From Thalassobaculum sp. OXR-137 (GTDB taxonomy: Bacteria > Pseudomonadota > Alphaproteobacteria > Thalassobaculales > Thalassobaculaceae): a stretch of 64,000 nt of DNA. Positions within the stretch are counted from its first letter, which is position 1, and the number at the start of each line of letters is the position of its first letter. Positions 43,728 to 52,034 of the stretch are shown piece after piece. Made by a program: the position numbers and the translations under genes. Under the pieces are notes generated by a model. That model made no database searches and was not told where the DNA came from. It worked only from the letters and a program-made list of their open reading frames with translations. Location of the stretch: NCBI RefSeq assembly GCF_034377285.1, contig NZ_CP139715.1, positions 3,828,001-3,892,000 on the forward strand, given 5' to 3'.

Positions 43728-44084
43728 TCAGCCGATCGCGAAGCTGGTGCCGCAGCCGCACGACGAGGTGGCGTTCGGATTCTCCACCGCGAAATAGGCG
43801 CCGATCAGCTCGTCCTTGTAGTCGAGCTGCGCGCCGGACAGCAGGTCGAGCGACACGTCGTCCACCAGCACCTCGACGCCGTTGCGTTCGAACACGTGGT
43901 CGTCGTCGTTGCGGGTGCGGTCGAAATCGAAGACATACTGGAAGCCGGAACAGCCGCCGCCGAGCACGGAGACCCGCATCCGCAGGGCGTCGCCGTCCTG
44001 TTCCTGGGTTTTCAGGAAGGCGATCCGCTTGGCTGCGCTCTCGGTGATGCCGAAGCTCCGGTCCTGAACTGCGCCGTCGGGCAT
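43728..44084 (-). CDS. erpA: Iron-sulfur cluster insertion protein ErpA (HesB/IscA family)
   Basis: The protein has 118 aa from the ATG at 44084, preceded by AAAAGGA; an upstream ATG lacks such a site. The three cluster-binding cysteines are in GGGCSGFQY and in SSCGCGTSF. The opening FGITESAAKRIAFLK and the acidic linker VFERNGVEVLVDDVSLDLL fit the A-type carrier family, ErpA branch. It passes Fe-S clusters to apo-enzymes. The pairing with xthA downstream is common in alphaproteobacteria. Confidence 0.9.
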   Translation of the reverse strand: MPDGAVQDRSFGITESAAKRIAFLKTQEQDGDALRMRVSVLGGGCSGFQYVFDFDRTRNDDDHVFERNGVEVLVDDVSLDLLSGAQLDYKDELIGAYFAVENPNATSSCGCGTSFAIG

Positions 44085-44291
44085 GTTTGCGTTCCTTTTA
44101 AACTCTGCCCACAAGATAAGGCGCGCGGCCTCCGGCTTCAACGGGTGGATGCGCGGGCCTCGGGCGGCCTCTGGCGGAAAGCGCCGCTAGGACGGCGGGG
44201 AGGGGGACGGTATCCTGTGCCCCGTCGGACGCCCCGACGCCTTGGCAGCACGAATCAGGTCCCGGCGGCAACCGGGCCGGAAGCATGGGAT

Positions 44292-44687
44292 ATGAGTCGC
44301 CACACGGTCACGTTCAACGCCGAGAGAGACCTCGTCGAGATCGACTTCCGCGACAGGTTCGTGACGGAAAACATCCTGGCGATCATCCACGCGCTGAAAG
44401 CCTTGCCCGATGCCGACCGCTTCCGGGGCGTGCTCTGGGACCTGCGCGAGGCGGATCTGAGCGGCCTGACCATCGGCACCCTGCGCGACGTCTTCCGCAT
44501 GAAGAACGAGGGAGAGCCGCGCCAGCGGCTGCGCGTCGCCTGCGTGGTCTCCAGCCCGACCGACGCGCATATCCTGAAGCTCTGGGCGGAAGGGTTCGAC
44601 GACGCGCGGCCCTATTGGCGGCGCTGGTTCTTCTGCCGGCAGGAGGCGCTGGACTGGCTGCGGGCGGAGGAGGGAACGGCGCCGTAA
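44292..44687 (+). CDS. Hypothetical STAS/SpoIIAA-like protein
   Basis: The protein has 131 aa from the ATG at 44292. The alternation of strands and helices (TVTFNAERDLVEIDFRDRFV, ILAIIHALKALPDADRFRGV, LWDLREADLSGLT) and the closing FCRQEALDWLRAEE suggest a single STAS/SpoIIAA-type domain, as found in small proteins that bind phosphatases or lipids. No kinase or phosphatase partner is adjacent. The family call is tentative. It converges on the gene at 44722. Confidence 0.55.
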   Translation: MSRHTVTFNAERDLVEIDFRDRFVTENILAIIHALKALPDADRFRGVLWDLREADLSGLTIGTLRDVFRMKNEGEPRQRLRVACVVSSPTDAHILKLWAEGFDDARPYWRRWFFCRQEALDWLRAEEGTAP

Positions 44688-44721
44688 CCGCCGCCGCCTC
44701 TATCTGTGCGCCTACCTGCCG

Positions 44722-45177
44722 CTACCCGTCGACCCGCGTCACCACGAGCTGCGGTACCCCGTTGCCGGTCCTGGCGAAGGAGGTTCCGCCCGGCGAGATC
44801 GTTGCCGTCACCCGGCTGCGGAAGGCGGAGAAGCTGTCGAAGGTCACCACGTCGACCGGCGCGTCGAACTCCAGGGTGATCTCCAGCCCCTGGCCCTGGC
44901 CGAGACTGCGCACCGCCAGCACGCTCGCGGCGAAGGCTTGGCCGAGATACCGGCCGGCCACCCGGTCGCCGACCTGCAGGGCGATCTCCGGCGCGTTGGA
45001 GAGCCGGGCAGACATGGCGTTCCAGGTCCCATAGCCCTGGTCGCGGGCGACCCGTTCCAGGGCGGCGGAATGGCTCATCGCGTGTCCGGCGGCCGCCTGG
45101 TCGGCGCGCAGGGCCTTCGCCAGGGCCTTGGCCTGGTCGGCGGTATGGACAGGGGGAGTGTGAAGGGGGGCGGTCAT
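44722..45177 (-). CDS. Glyoxalase-superfamily-associated protein (N-terminal Glyoxalase_8-type domain)
   Basis: The protein has 151 aa. Residues 12-60 (ADQAKALAKALRADQAAAGH, MSHSAALERVARDQGYGTWN) match the short helical domain often found before glyoxalase/bleomycin-resistance folds or alone. The remaining 85 residues (QVGDRVAGRYLGQAFAASVL, EFDAPVDVVTFDSFSAFRSR) form a small beta-rich domain that I cannot name. There is no signal peptide. Both flanking genes run independently. The role is unknown. Confidence 0.6.
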   Translation of the reverse strand: MTAPLHTPPVHTADQAKALAKALRADQAAAGHAMSHSAALERVARDQGYGTWNAMSARLSNAPEIALQVGDRVAGRYLGQAFAASVLAVRSLGQGQGLEITLEFDAPVDVVTFDSFSAFRSRVTATISPGGTSFARTGNGVPQLVVTRVDG

Positions 45178-45377
45178 GACGGACTCCGATCCTCGTGTCC
45201 GGTCTCGCTGAGCGGGGCTCGCCTTGCCGCCGGACCGGGAGGAGGGGTCGCGTGTCGGACAGTCGTCGCGGCCGCATCGGCCGGGAGATCTTCACCATCG
45301 GGACAGTCCCGGCGAGCGGCGGGCGTCTCTCACCCGATGCCGGTGCTAAGGCGATGCCGGGCTGCTGTCAATCCTCG

Positions 45378-45833
45378 TCAGCCGCCCTCCTCGGCACTGT
45401 CGCGCGGCAGCAGGGCCACCTCCAGCCAGTATTCGCGCAGCGTTTTCAGCACGACAAAGAACCCTTCCAGCGTCACCGGCTTCTTGATGTAGGTGTTGGC
45501 GCCGGCCTCGTAGCAGCGGGTGATGTCCCAGTCGTCGTCGGACGTGGTCAGGATGACGACCGGGATGCGCGCCGTCCGCGGGTCTCCCTTGATCCGCGTG
45601 AGCACCTCGCGCCCGTCGATGCCCGGCAGGTTGAGGTCCAGCAGCACCAGGCCGGGTCGCGGTCGCTCGTCCGTGCCCATCGCGGCGAAATAGTCCAGCG
45701 CCTCCCGGCCGGTCTCGCAGCGCAGGATCGGATTGGCCAGCGGTCCTTCCCGCTTGAGCGCCCGCAGCGTCGCCTCGTAGTCGTCGTCGCTGTCCTCGAT
45801 GATCAGGATCGGCTGGCCGTGTGAGGGTCTCAT
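45378..45833 (-). CDS. Response regulator, single receiver domain (Rcp1-like)
   Basis: The protein has 151 aa. The receiver has the acidic pair in ILIIEDSDDDYEA, the phospho-acceptor aspartate in PGLVLLDLNLPG, the threonine in VVILTTSDDD and the lysine in TYIKKPV. The absence of an output domain and the tail YWLEVALLP resemble Rcp1-type receivers that pair with phytochrome-like kinases. Its start overlaps the kinase stop (ATGA), so kinase and receiver are made together. A gap of 200 bp follows, with nothing recognised. Confidence 0.9.
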   Translation of the reverse strand: MRPSHGQPILIIEDSDDDYEATLRALKREGPLANPILRCETGREALDYFAAMGTDERPRPGLVLLDLNLPGIDGREVLTRIKGDPRTARIPVVILTTSDDDWDITRCYEAGANTYIKKPVTLEGFFVVLKTLREYWLEVALLPRDSAEEGG

Positions 45834-48112
45834 GTCCCTGTCCTTTGCAGATCGAAGAAGAAGATTGTGCCGGAACCTGGAGTGGAGTCGAACGTCAGCC
45901 GGCCGCCATGCCGCTCGACGATCTTGCGCGCGAAGCTCAGGCCCACGCCCGAGCCGGCGCCATAAGCCTTCTCGCTGTGCAGCCGCTTGAAGATCTTGAA
46001 CACGCTGTCGCGGAACTCCGGCGCGATGCCGATGCCGTTGTCGCGCACGAACACAATGACGCGGTCGCGATTCCGGCCCTCCCGTACGCCGATCTCGACG
46101 TACCGCGCCCCCTGGTCATTATATTTCAAGCCGTTGACGACGAGGTTGTAGATCAGGCTGGTCAGCCGGCTGCGGTCGCCGCGTACGATCGGCAGTTCCC
46201 CAACGGTTCGGATTTCCCCATTGCGTTCCTTCAGGTAGTCGACCAGACCGGCACGCACCGCCTCGACGACTCCGCCGATATCGACCGCGTCGATCCGCAG
46301 CTCGTCGCGGCCCAGGCGGGAGAAGTGCAACAGGTCGGTGATCAGCCGATCGGCCCGCACGCAGAGCTCTTTCAGCCGGGCGATGCGCCGGTGGCCGTCC
46401 TCGTCCAGCTTGTCGCCTTGATCCTCCGCCAGGAACTGGGTGTGGTTGCTGATCGCCCGCAGCGGCTCCTTCAGGTCGTGGGAGGCGATATAGGCGAACT
46501 CCTCCAGCTCCGCGTTACTGCGTTCCAGCGCGTCGGCATGGGCGCGGACCGCCGCCTCCAGGCGCTTGCGCTCGCCGATCGCGCGGACGATGCAGCTGAA
46601 GAACTTGCCCTCGGCGGTCTGCACCTCGCTGACGGAAAGTTCCACCGGGATCTTTCGTCCGTCGGCGGTCCGCACCTCCTGTTCGCTCACCGCGCCGACC
46701 GCGGCACGGGACGTGTCGAGCAGCAGCAGATCGGCGCCGTGGCCGATGATGTCGTCGGCCTCGTAGCCGAAGATCCGGGTGGCGGCGCGGTTGAAGCTCT
46801 GCACCGTGCCCGTGGCGTCGACGGTGACGATGGCATCCACCGTCCGGTCGAGGATCGACTGCAGCCGGGCGAGGGTGGAGGCCTGGATCGCCTCGATCCG
46901 CCGGCGCCGGGCGATCAGCACGTCAATGGCTCGGGCGACCTCGCCGACCTCGTCGCCCCGATCGACCGGCAGATCGATCTCGCTGCGCCCCGGATCGCTG
47001 GTCCGCAGGTCGGTCGCCAGGCGGAGCAGGGGGCCGGTAAGCCGGCGCGAAATGAAAAAGCCGGGAACCGCGACGAGCAGGATCAGGCCGAGGGCTAGGA
47101 CGATGGCCTTGCGCCGGGTCTCGAACACCTCGGCCAGCAGGTCCTCGCGGGTCTGGCTGAGGGCGACGGCCAGGGTCGGGGCGATGGCCACGTCCGGAGC
47201 GAAACGCACGGTGGCGACCACCCGGTCGTCATAGATCTTGGCCGTCGGACCGTGCGGATCGGTGCCGTCCTCGCGGATGGCGCGGCCGAAGGCACCCGGA
47301 AGCCGGTCGCTCCCCTGCGCCAGCACCAGGGGATCGACCACGCCGGCGGCACTGCGGTGAACGAAGTCGCCGGCATCGGTCACGATGAACAGGTCCGGAG
47401 AGGGCGGGATCTGGGCCAGAATACCCTGGATCAGGGCACCGAAATGGGCGTTGATCAGGACGAAACCGAACGGCACGCCGCTGGAATCGACGACCGGGGT
47501 GACCGCCCGCAGCATCGGGTTTTCGAATTCCGTCCGGTCGAAATCCACATTCGGCGTGATGTCGGAGAAGTACACCTCGCCGGGCGCCAGGGTCAGGCTC
47601 TCCTGGAAATACGGCTGCGAGGCCTTGGTTTGAAGGTCCTCCTCCTCGGTGGTCCGCAGGTGGCCGTCCTTGTCCCGATCGACCCGCACCAGTTCCAGCC
47701 CGTCGCCCGCCAGCCCGATATAGCGCATCTGCACGTAGTCGACCCGCTTGGTCATGGTCGAGGTGAAGATGGCCTCCAGCCGGTTGCGCCATTGCGCGTC
47801 GGTGGAGCCGTCCGCCGGATCGATCCCGCCGTTGCGGCCGCTGCGGATGATCCCCTGCACCGGCGGCATGCGGGACACCGTGAGCACGTCGTTGCGAAGC
47901 TGCTCGACATTCAGCTTCACCTGGGTCGCCACGAGCTGGGTCTGGAACATCAGGCTGTCTGTGGCCTTGGCGACGGTCAGCCGTTCGATCCACACGAAAT
48001 AGCTGATGCCGGAGACGGCCGTGGCAACCACCACGGCAGCACATACCAGCAGTAGATATTTCGCTCGAAGGGTCAGGGACAGGGTTCCCGCCGGCGACGT
48101 TCTCACGACCAC
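45830..48112 (-). CDS. Membrane sensor histidine kinase (Cache-HAMP-PAS-HisKA-HATPase)
   Basis: The protein has 760 aa with a GTG start at 48112, 6 nt after GGAGG. A first membrane segment (YLLLVCAAVVVATAVSGISY) precedes a periplasmic double-Cache-like sensor of about 300 residues. The second membrane segment is AIVLALGLILLVAVPGFFIS. Then come HAMP, a PAS domain (TVDAIVTVDATGTVQSFNRA), a HisKA with YIASHDLKEPLRAISNH and an HATPase with NLVVNGLKYN, DNGIGI and GSGVGLSFARKI. It senses an external small molecule and phosphorylates the coupled receiver. The phosphoacceptor box is of the phytochrome-kinase type. The ligand is unknown. Confidence 0.92.
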   Translation of the reverse strand: MVVRTSPAGTLSLTLRAKYLLLVCAAVVVATAVSGISYFVWIERLTVAKATDSLMFQTQLVATQVKLNVEQLRNDVLTVSRMPPVQGIIRSGRNGGIDPADGSTDAQWRNRLEAIFTSTMTKRVDYVQMRYIGLAGDGLELVRVDRDKDGHLRTTEEEDLQTKASQPYFQESLTLAPGEVYFSDITPNVDFDRTEFENPMLRAVTPVVDSSGVPFGFVLINAHFGALIQGILAQIPPSPDLFIVTDAGDFVHRSAAGVVDPLVLAQGSDRLPGAFGRAIREDGTDPHGPTAKIYDDRVVATVRFAPDVAIAPTLAVALSQTREDLLAEVFETRRKAIVLALGLILLVAVPGFFISRRLTGPLLRLATDLRTSDPGRSEIDLPVDRGDEVGEVARAIDVLIARRRRIEAIQASTLARLQSILDRTVDAIVTVDATGTVQSFNRAATRIFGYEADDIIGHGADLLLLDTSRAAVGAVSEQEVRTADGRKIPVELSVSEVQTAEGKFFSCIVRAIGERKRLEAAVRAHADALERSNAELEEFAYIASHDLKEPLRAISNHTQFLAEDQGDKLDEDGHRRIARLKELCVRADRLITDLLHFSRLGRDELRIDAVDIGGVVEAVRAGLVDYLKERNGEIRTVGELPIVRGDRSRLTSLIYNLVVNGLKYNDQGARYVEIGVREGRNRDRVIVFVRDNGIGIAPEFRDSVFKIFKRLHSEKAYGAGSGVGLSFARKIVERHGGRLTFDSTPGSGTIFFFDLQRTGT

Positions 48113-48318
48113 GTGGCACCTCCAAGGTTCCAGTCATGCTACATCACGCGCCGGCCGGATACCGAACAACTTGTTGAAATCACCATTATTTTTTTGTAAT
48201 TATTGACCGTCGCAGGAGGGGCGCGAAGCGCCGGATTAAGGTTTAATTAGATATTCACCGATAATTTCGGTTGCAGCACGGTCGCCGTCGACCATCGAGC
48301 ATCATCGGAGTCGGGACA

Positions 48319-48714
48319 ATGACCCTGATCACTCGGGCCCCGGTACGAAGGATCGTCATCATCGACGACTCGGAGAGCGACGCCGAGGCCCTGATCCGGG
48401 CGCTGAAGGGCCGCGGCGTGGACGACGTTCTCTGGTTCGATGAACCGCCGGCGCTGGAGACACTGGATCTGGACGAGACCAGCCTGGTGGTCCTGGACCT
48501 GATCCTCCGCAAAGAGATCGACGGCCTCAAAGTGCTGGAGCAGATGGCGCAGCTCGGCCTCACCAAACCGCAGATCTTCCTGGTCAGCGGCTTGATGAGC
48601 GACCTTCTGGACGTGGCGGAATCCTACGGCCGCGCCAAAGGTTTGAACATCATCGGCTCGGTGGAGAAGCCGGTCTGCCCCCAGGGGATCGCGAAGATGC
48701 TGCCCTTGGGATGA
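48319..48714 (+). CDS. Response regulator receiver protein
   Basis: The protein has 131 aa from the ATG at 48319. RRIVIIDDSESDAEALIRAL carries the acidic pair, SLVVLDLIL the acceptor aspartate, FLVSG the serine and GSVEKP the lysine. It is a single receiver domain, divergent from the kinase operon across 206 bp. That gap includes an AT-rich stretch (TTTAATTAGATATTC) with GATAAT as candidate -10. It is probably a second target or a competitor of the kinase at 45830-48112. Confidence 0.85.
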   Translation: MTLITRAPVRRIVIIDDSESDAEALIRALKGRGVDDVLWFDEPPALETLDLDETSLVVLDLILRKEIDGLKVLEQMAQLGLTKPQIFLVSGLMSDLLDVAESYGRAKGLNIIGSVEKPVCPQGIAKMLPLG

Positions 48715-48754
48715 GCGGCGCCGGAGCCAGGAGGGGCCGGCGGCCGACGGGCCG

Positions 48755-49780
48755 TTATGGTCGTTCCGAGCCGAGCGCCTGAAACGCCGCAATCCAGTGC
48801 CGACCGATCTCCGCCGCGCTGTAGCGCTCCGCCACCACCCGCTGCCCGGCGCCGATCCGCGCCTCCAGATCCGCCGCCGGCATGGCCAGTGCATCGCGGA
48901 TACCGTCGGCCAGGCAGTCGCGGATCAGCGCGAAATCGGCGAAGGGCAGGTAGGACGGGATCGGCGAGGCGACCGCCAGCCGGCCGGCGGCGATGGTGTT
49001 GATCAGCCGGTTCGGGCTCTTCTGCGCGGAATCCTTCGCCAGATCGCCGGGGATCAGGACGATGTCCGTCGCATCGAGGGCCGCCGCCTGGACCTGGGGC
49101 GTCCATTCCTCGAAGCGGATCTTGAACAGACCCTGGTCCTGCTCGGCCGCCGCGGCACAGAGCTGCTGCGCCACGACGTTCTCGTGACAGACCAGCGTGA
49201 TCCGGAACGGCCGGTCCTCTGCGAGGGCGGCGATCTCCGAGAGGTGCGGGACGAGGTAGACGATGTTCCTGCTGGTGCCGAACCACAGCAGCTCGAGGAT
49301 GCCGTCTCCACCGAGCTGGGCCTTGGGCGCGCGGATCGCCTCTTCCGCCGGTTCCTCGATGCAGAACCGCCGGCAGTCGGCCGGAACCCAGGCCGCCGCC
49401 ATCTCCGTCAACCGCGCGCTCGAGCAGAACACCGCGTCGGCACATGCCGCGACGCGGCCCAGCTCGTCGAAGTCGCCGGTCGATCCCAACCCGTCGGCGA
49501 TATCCACCAGGACCCGCTTGCCGGCCTGCTTCGCCGCCAGGGCCGTCGCGCTGTGGTCTTCGAACGTCTTGCCAAAGAGGACAGTATCGGCGTCCCGGAA
49601 TGCATCGGAGCCGATCAGGTCCGCCGGCTTATGGCGCACCGCGAGCCACGCGGTGAACCCGGCCGACCGGGCGGCATGATAGGCGACCAGCAGCCGAAGC
49701 CGCGTGGTGGCGAGCTGCGCGGTCAGCCGCCCGTCCGGCCGTTGCCCGACCTTGTCGTCGGTGATGATCAGCAGTTTCAT
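48755..49780 (-). CDS. Glycosyltransferase-like protein (GT-B fold)
   Basis: The protein has 341 aa. The start MKLLIITDDKVGQRPDGRLT, the helix RLRLLVAYHAARSAGF, the domain-linking LELLWFGTSRNIVYLVPHLS and the C-terminal sugar-nucleotide region (DIVLIPGDLAKDSAQKSPNR, then LINTIAAGRLAVASPIPSYL) have the layout of a GT-B glycosyltransferase, family 4-like. The acceptor and donor are unknown. No polysaccharide genes surround it. It is the last chromosomal gene before tRNA-Ser and the prophage. Confidence 0.65.
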   Translation of the reverse strand: MKLLIITDDKVGQRPDGRLTAQLATTRLRLLVAYHAARSAGFTAWLAVRHKPADLIGSDAFRDADTVLFGKTFEDHSATALAAKQAGKRVLVDIADGLGSTGDFDELGRVAACADAVFCSSARLTEMAAAWVPADCRRFCIEEPAEEAIRAPKAQLGGDGILELLWFGTSRNIVYLVPHLSEIAALAEDRPFRITLVCHENVVAQQLCAAAAEQDQGLFKIRFEEWTPQVQAAALDATDIVLIPGDLAKDSAQKSPNRLINTIAAGRLAVASPIPSYLPFADFALIRDCLADGIRDALAMPAADLEARIGAGQRVVAERYSAAEIGRHWIAAFQALGSERP

Positions 49781-49909
49781 GGAGGCTCACCGGGTTGGCG
49801 TGGCACAGAGGCCGGTAGATATCGGCCCACGCACACGGTACCGCGTGAGGCGTCAAGGATGAACCGGACAGGGCGCGGCGGACCAGATGTGAAAGCCTTC
49901 ACAGGAATA

Positions 49910-49999
49910 TGGCGGACGGGGTGGGATTCGAACCCACGAGGGGCTTGCACCCCTGGCGGTTTTCAAGACCGCTGCCTTCAACCACTCGGCCACCCGTCC
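49910..49999 (-). tRNA. tRNA-Ser (anticodon TGA)
   Basis: On the minus strand the acceptor stem is GGACGGG/CCCGTCC, the anticodon loop is CTTGAAA (TGA), there is a long variable arm (GGGGTGCAAGCCCC), the T-arm is GTGGGTTCGAATCCCAC, and CCA is encoded. It is 90 nt. It directly borders the integrase side of the prophage and is the likely integration target. Confidence 0.97.
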
Positions 50000-50037
50000 T
50001 ATAAGGCGTTTCAACGAGTTAGAAGATGGGCCGGCGC

Positions 50038-50059
50038 GGTGGCATGTCCATCTGCCACC
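50038..50059. terminator. Hairpin after the integrase gene, next to tRNA-Ser
   Basis: GGTGGCA-TGTCCATC-TGCCACC is a perfect 7-bp inverted repeat 12 bp beyond the integrase stop, and TTGCCACCC is repeated once more beside it. It may end the integrase transcript or form part of the attachment region. There is no U-run. Confidence 0.4.
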
Positions 50060-50070
50060 CGATTGCCACC

Positions 50071-51225
50071 CTAGTTCCCGAGGACGCCTCGCAGGGCCGC
50101 ATCGATACGCGAGGCAGCATCCTCCTGCAAGCCTGGAACGGCGTGGCTGTAGACGTCCAGCGTGATCGCCACCGAGGCGTGGCCAAGCCGTTCGCTGACG
50201 ATCTTCGGATGGACGTTGACGCGGAGCATGTCGCTCGCGTGCGTGTGCCGCAGAGTGTGGAGCGTGACCCTGGGCAGGCCCGCCCGCTTGGCCATGGCGA
50301 CGAATTCCTTGCTCATCCCGTCCGGCTGGACCGGTTCGCCGTCGATCTTCGTGAAGACCAGCATGGCCGGATCCTTCCCCAGACCGAGCTGCAGCCGCTC
50401 TTTCGCCTGCCGGGCGCGGTGCTCCTTCAGTTCCTCGACCACGGACGCCGACAGCGCGATTGTCCGCCGTCCCCGCTTGGTCTTCGGTTCCTTGAAGCGC
50501 AGACCCGTCTTCGTGGTCTCCAGCGACTGGGCCACGGTGAGGGAGGAGCGGGGAAGGTCGATATCGGACCAGCGCAGCCCCAGGATCTCTCCACGGCGCA
50601 GGCCAGTTCCGAGAGCCAGGAACACCGGAGCGAACAGCCGGGTAGGGCGGGCGATGGCGAGGAGGGCGCGAGCCTCGTCCGGTGAAAGGATGCGCATATC
50701 GCCCCGCTCCACCTTCGGCTTGGCGACATCCTCAACGGGGTTGCGCGCGATCAGCCCAAGGGCCCGGGCGCGCTTCAGCGCCACGTTCAACACGCGATCG
50801 AAATGCCGGACGGTCTGAGGGGACAGGCCGCCCTTGCCATCCCGCCGGCCGGACTCCAATGCCTTGGCATAGAACTGCTGGATCGCCGCGGCCGACAGTT
50901 GGTTGAGGGTAACGGCGCCGAGACCTGGCACCAGATGATGGTTCACGATCTCGGTGTATCGCTCCCAGGTCTTCGCGCTGGTCCCGTGCTTCGCCTGGGC
51001 AAGCCAGTCGCTGAGCCACTGCGCGACCGTCAACTTGCCAGCGTTCGCATAGGTCCCGTGGTCGATCGTGGTAAGCCGGTCCCGGAGAACTTTCTGCGCC
51101 TCGCGTTTGGAGCCGCGGACGGTCTCAAACTTGGTGCGGCGCTTCCCAGTCAATGGGTCTCGACCGATGTCGTACTTGACCTCCCAAGATCCTGCGCCGC
51201 GTTGGCGGATGCTGCCGTTAGCCAT
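50071..51225 (-). CDS. int: Tyrosine site-specific integrase
   Basis: The protein has 384 aa. The N-terminal arm-binding part (GSIRQRGAGSWEVKYDIGRD) and SAM-like core (TVAQWLSDWLAQAKHGTSAK) precede the catalytic domain. The active-site residues are visible: first Arg in GTGLRRGEILGLRW, Lys in the KTKRGRRTIAL hairpin, His and Arg in HTLRHTHAS, a further His in ERLGHASVAITLD, and the nucleophile Tyr in DVYSHAV. It inserts and, with an excisionase, excises the element. It reads toward tRNA-Ser, 72 bp from it, on the 5' side of the tRNA gene, which is unusual. Confidence 0.95.
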   Translation of the reverse strand: MANGSIRQRGAGSWEVKYDIGRDPLTGKRRTKFETVRGSKREAQKVLRDRLTTIDHGTYANAGKLTVAQWLSDWLAQAKHGTSAKTWERYTEIVNHHLVPGLGAVTLNQLSAAAIQQFYAKALESGRRDGKGGLSPQTVRHFDRVLNVALKRARALGLIARNPVEDVAKPKVERGDMRILSPDEARALLAIARPTRLFAPVFLALGTGLRRGEILGLRWSDIDLPRSSLTVAQSLETTKTGLRFKEPKTKRGRRTIALSASVVEELKEHRARQAKERLQLGLGKDPAMLVFTKIDGEPVQPDGMSKEFVAMAKRAGLPRVTLHTLRHTHASDMLRVNVHPKIVSERLGHASVAITLDVYSHAVPGLQEDAASRIDAALRGVLGN

Positions 51226-51229
51226 TTCC

Positions 51230-51691
51230 CTACTCCTTGATTAGGCCGCCCTTGGCCAGACCCTCGAAATGCTCAGCCAGTTCACTTACGAGTTGGTCAC
51301 AGTCTGCCTTGGTCGTTCCTAGATCAGCGGTCATGAGGGCTGCGACGGTTGCGACGATCGCAGGCCGAAGACAATCCTGATCCCGCACCCATGCGCCGGA
51401 TTGGATGTCTGGTCGGTTCTTACTGAGCGCCTTCATCTTTCCCGTATGGGCGAAGTACCTCGTAAACAGATCCAGAAGTTCGACGAGCTCATTGCTGGCC
51501 TCTGCAAGTGGCTCGCGAAAAGAGCGCTCTAACCTCATCTCGGCTTCTTGACTTTGCGATCTGCCGGACAATTCCGCCGCGGCGTCGAGACGACGCTTGA
51601 CGTCTGGCGTCACGCGGAGACCTAGGGATACCCGTCCCTCCCGGCCTGGCTCTTTGGTTGGCCGACCCCGCCGCTTCCGTTCTTCGGTCAT
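51230..51691 (-). CDS. Ribbon-helix-helix DNA-binding protein
   Basis: The protein has 153 aa. A basic lead (MTEERKRRGRPTKE) is followed by a ribbon-helix-helix of Arc type: GRVSLGLRVTPDVKRRLDAA, AELSGRSQSQEAEMRLERSF. The C-terminal 90 residues have no clear family. It is transcribed with int (4 bp between them) and is divergent from the excisionase-like gene, with two matched 14-bp palindromes between the starts. It is therefore probably the local regulator of integration and early genes, perhaps in place of a cI-type repressor. That role is inferred. Confidence 0.7.
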   Translation of the reverse strand: MTEERKRRGRPTKEPGREGRVSLGLRVTPDVKRRLDAAAELSGRSQSQEAEMRLERSFREPLAEASNELVELLDLFTRYFAHTGKMKALSKNRPDIQSGAWVRDQDCLRPAIVATVAALMTADLGTTKADCDQLVSELAEHFEGLAKGGLIKE

Positions 51692-51725
51692 TTCGTACCC
51701 TCGCGTCCCTATTGGTGTTTATATT

Positions 51726-51739
51726 CTATACCGGTACAG
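51726..51739. promoter_or_regulatory. Operator copy 1 in the divergent int / early control region
   Basis: CTATA-CCGG-TACAG has the same 5-4-5 dyad as the copy at 51775 with one arm mismatch. On the minus strand TAGAAT and TATAAA (candidate -10 boxes of the regulator-int transcript) overlap or touch it, so binding would block that promoter. Confidence 0.55.
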
Positions 51740-51774
51740 AAAAATATTGCAAGAGACCTCCGAGGATCGTATTT

Positions 51775-51788
51775 CTGTATCAGTACAG
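51775..51788. promoter_or_regulatory. Operator copy 2 in the divergent int / early control region
   Basis: CTGTA-TCAG-TACAG is a perfect 5-bp dyad. Its centre is 49 bp from that of the copy at 51726. It lies 30 bp before the excisionase-like start, near a candidate rightward promoter (TTGCAA, 17 bp, TATTTC). Confidence 0.55.
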
Positions 51789-51818
51789 CAAACCACATCT
51801 AGCTAATAGGAGGCCAAT

Positions 51819-52031
51819 ATGCACAACGCTAATCCCACCGACAGAACGCGCGCTGCCAAACCGCAACGTCAGACGTACACGCTGGACGAGTTCGGGGCGA
51901 TGCTGGGAGTGGGTCGAAATCAGGTCTATGCCGCCGCGCGGGAAGGCCAAATTCCCACCATCAGGATTGGCAAGCGCATACTGGTTCCTAAGGTCGCCGG
52001 CGATCGCATGCTGAGCGGGGAGGCGGCCTGA
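51819..52031 (+). CDS. Excisionase/AlpA-like helix-turn-helix protein
   Basis: The protein has 70 aa, with an ATG 6 nt after AGGAGG. The MerR-like short DNA-binding fold is visible: YTLDEFGAMLGVGRNQVYAA, then AREGQIPTIRIGKRILVPK. This is the common form of phage excisionases and AlpA-type activators. It lies opposite the integrase operon, as expected for a recombination directionality factor or an early activator. Confidence 0.75.
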   Translation: MHNANPTDRTRAAKPQRQTYTLDEFGAMLGVGRNQVYAAAREGQIPTIRIGKRILVPKVAGDRMLSGEAA

Positions 52032-52034
52032 TCT

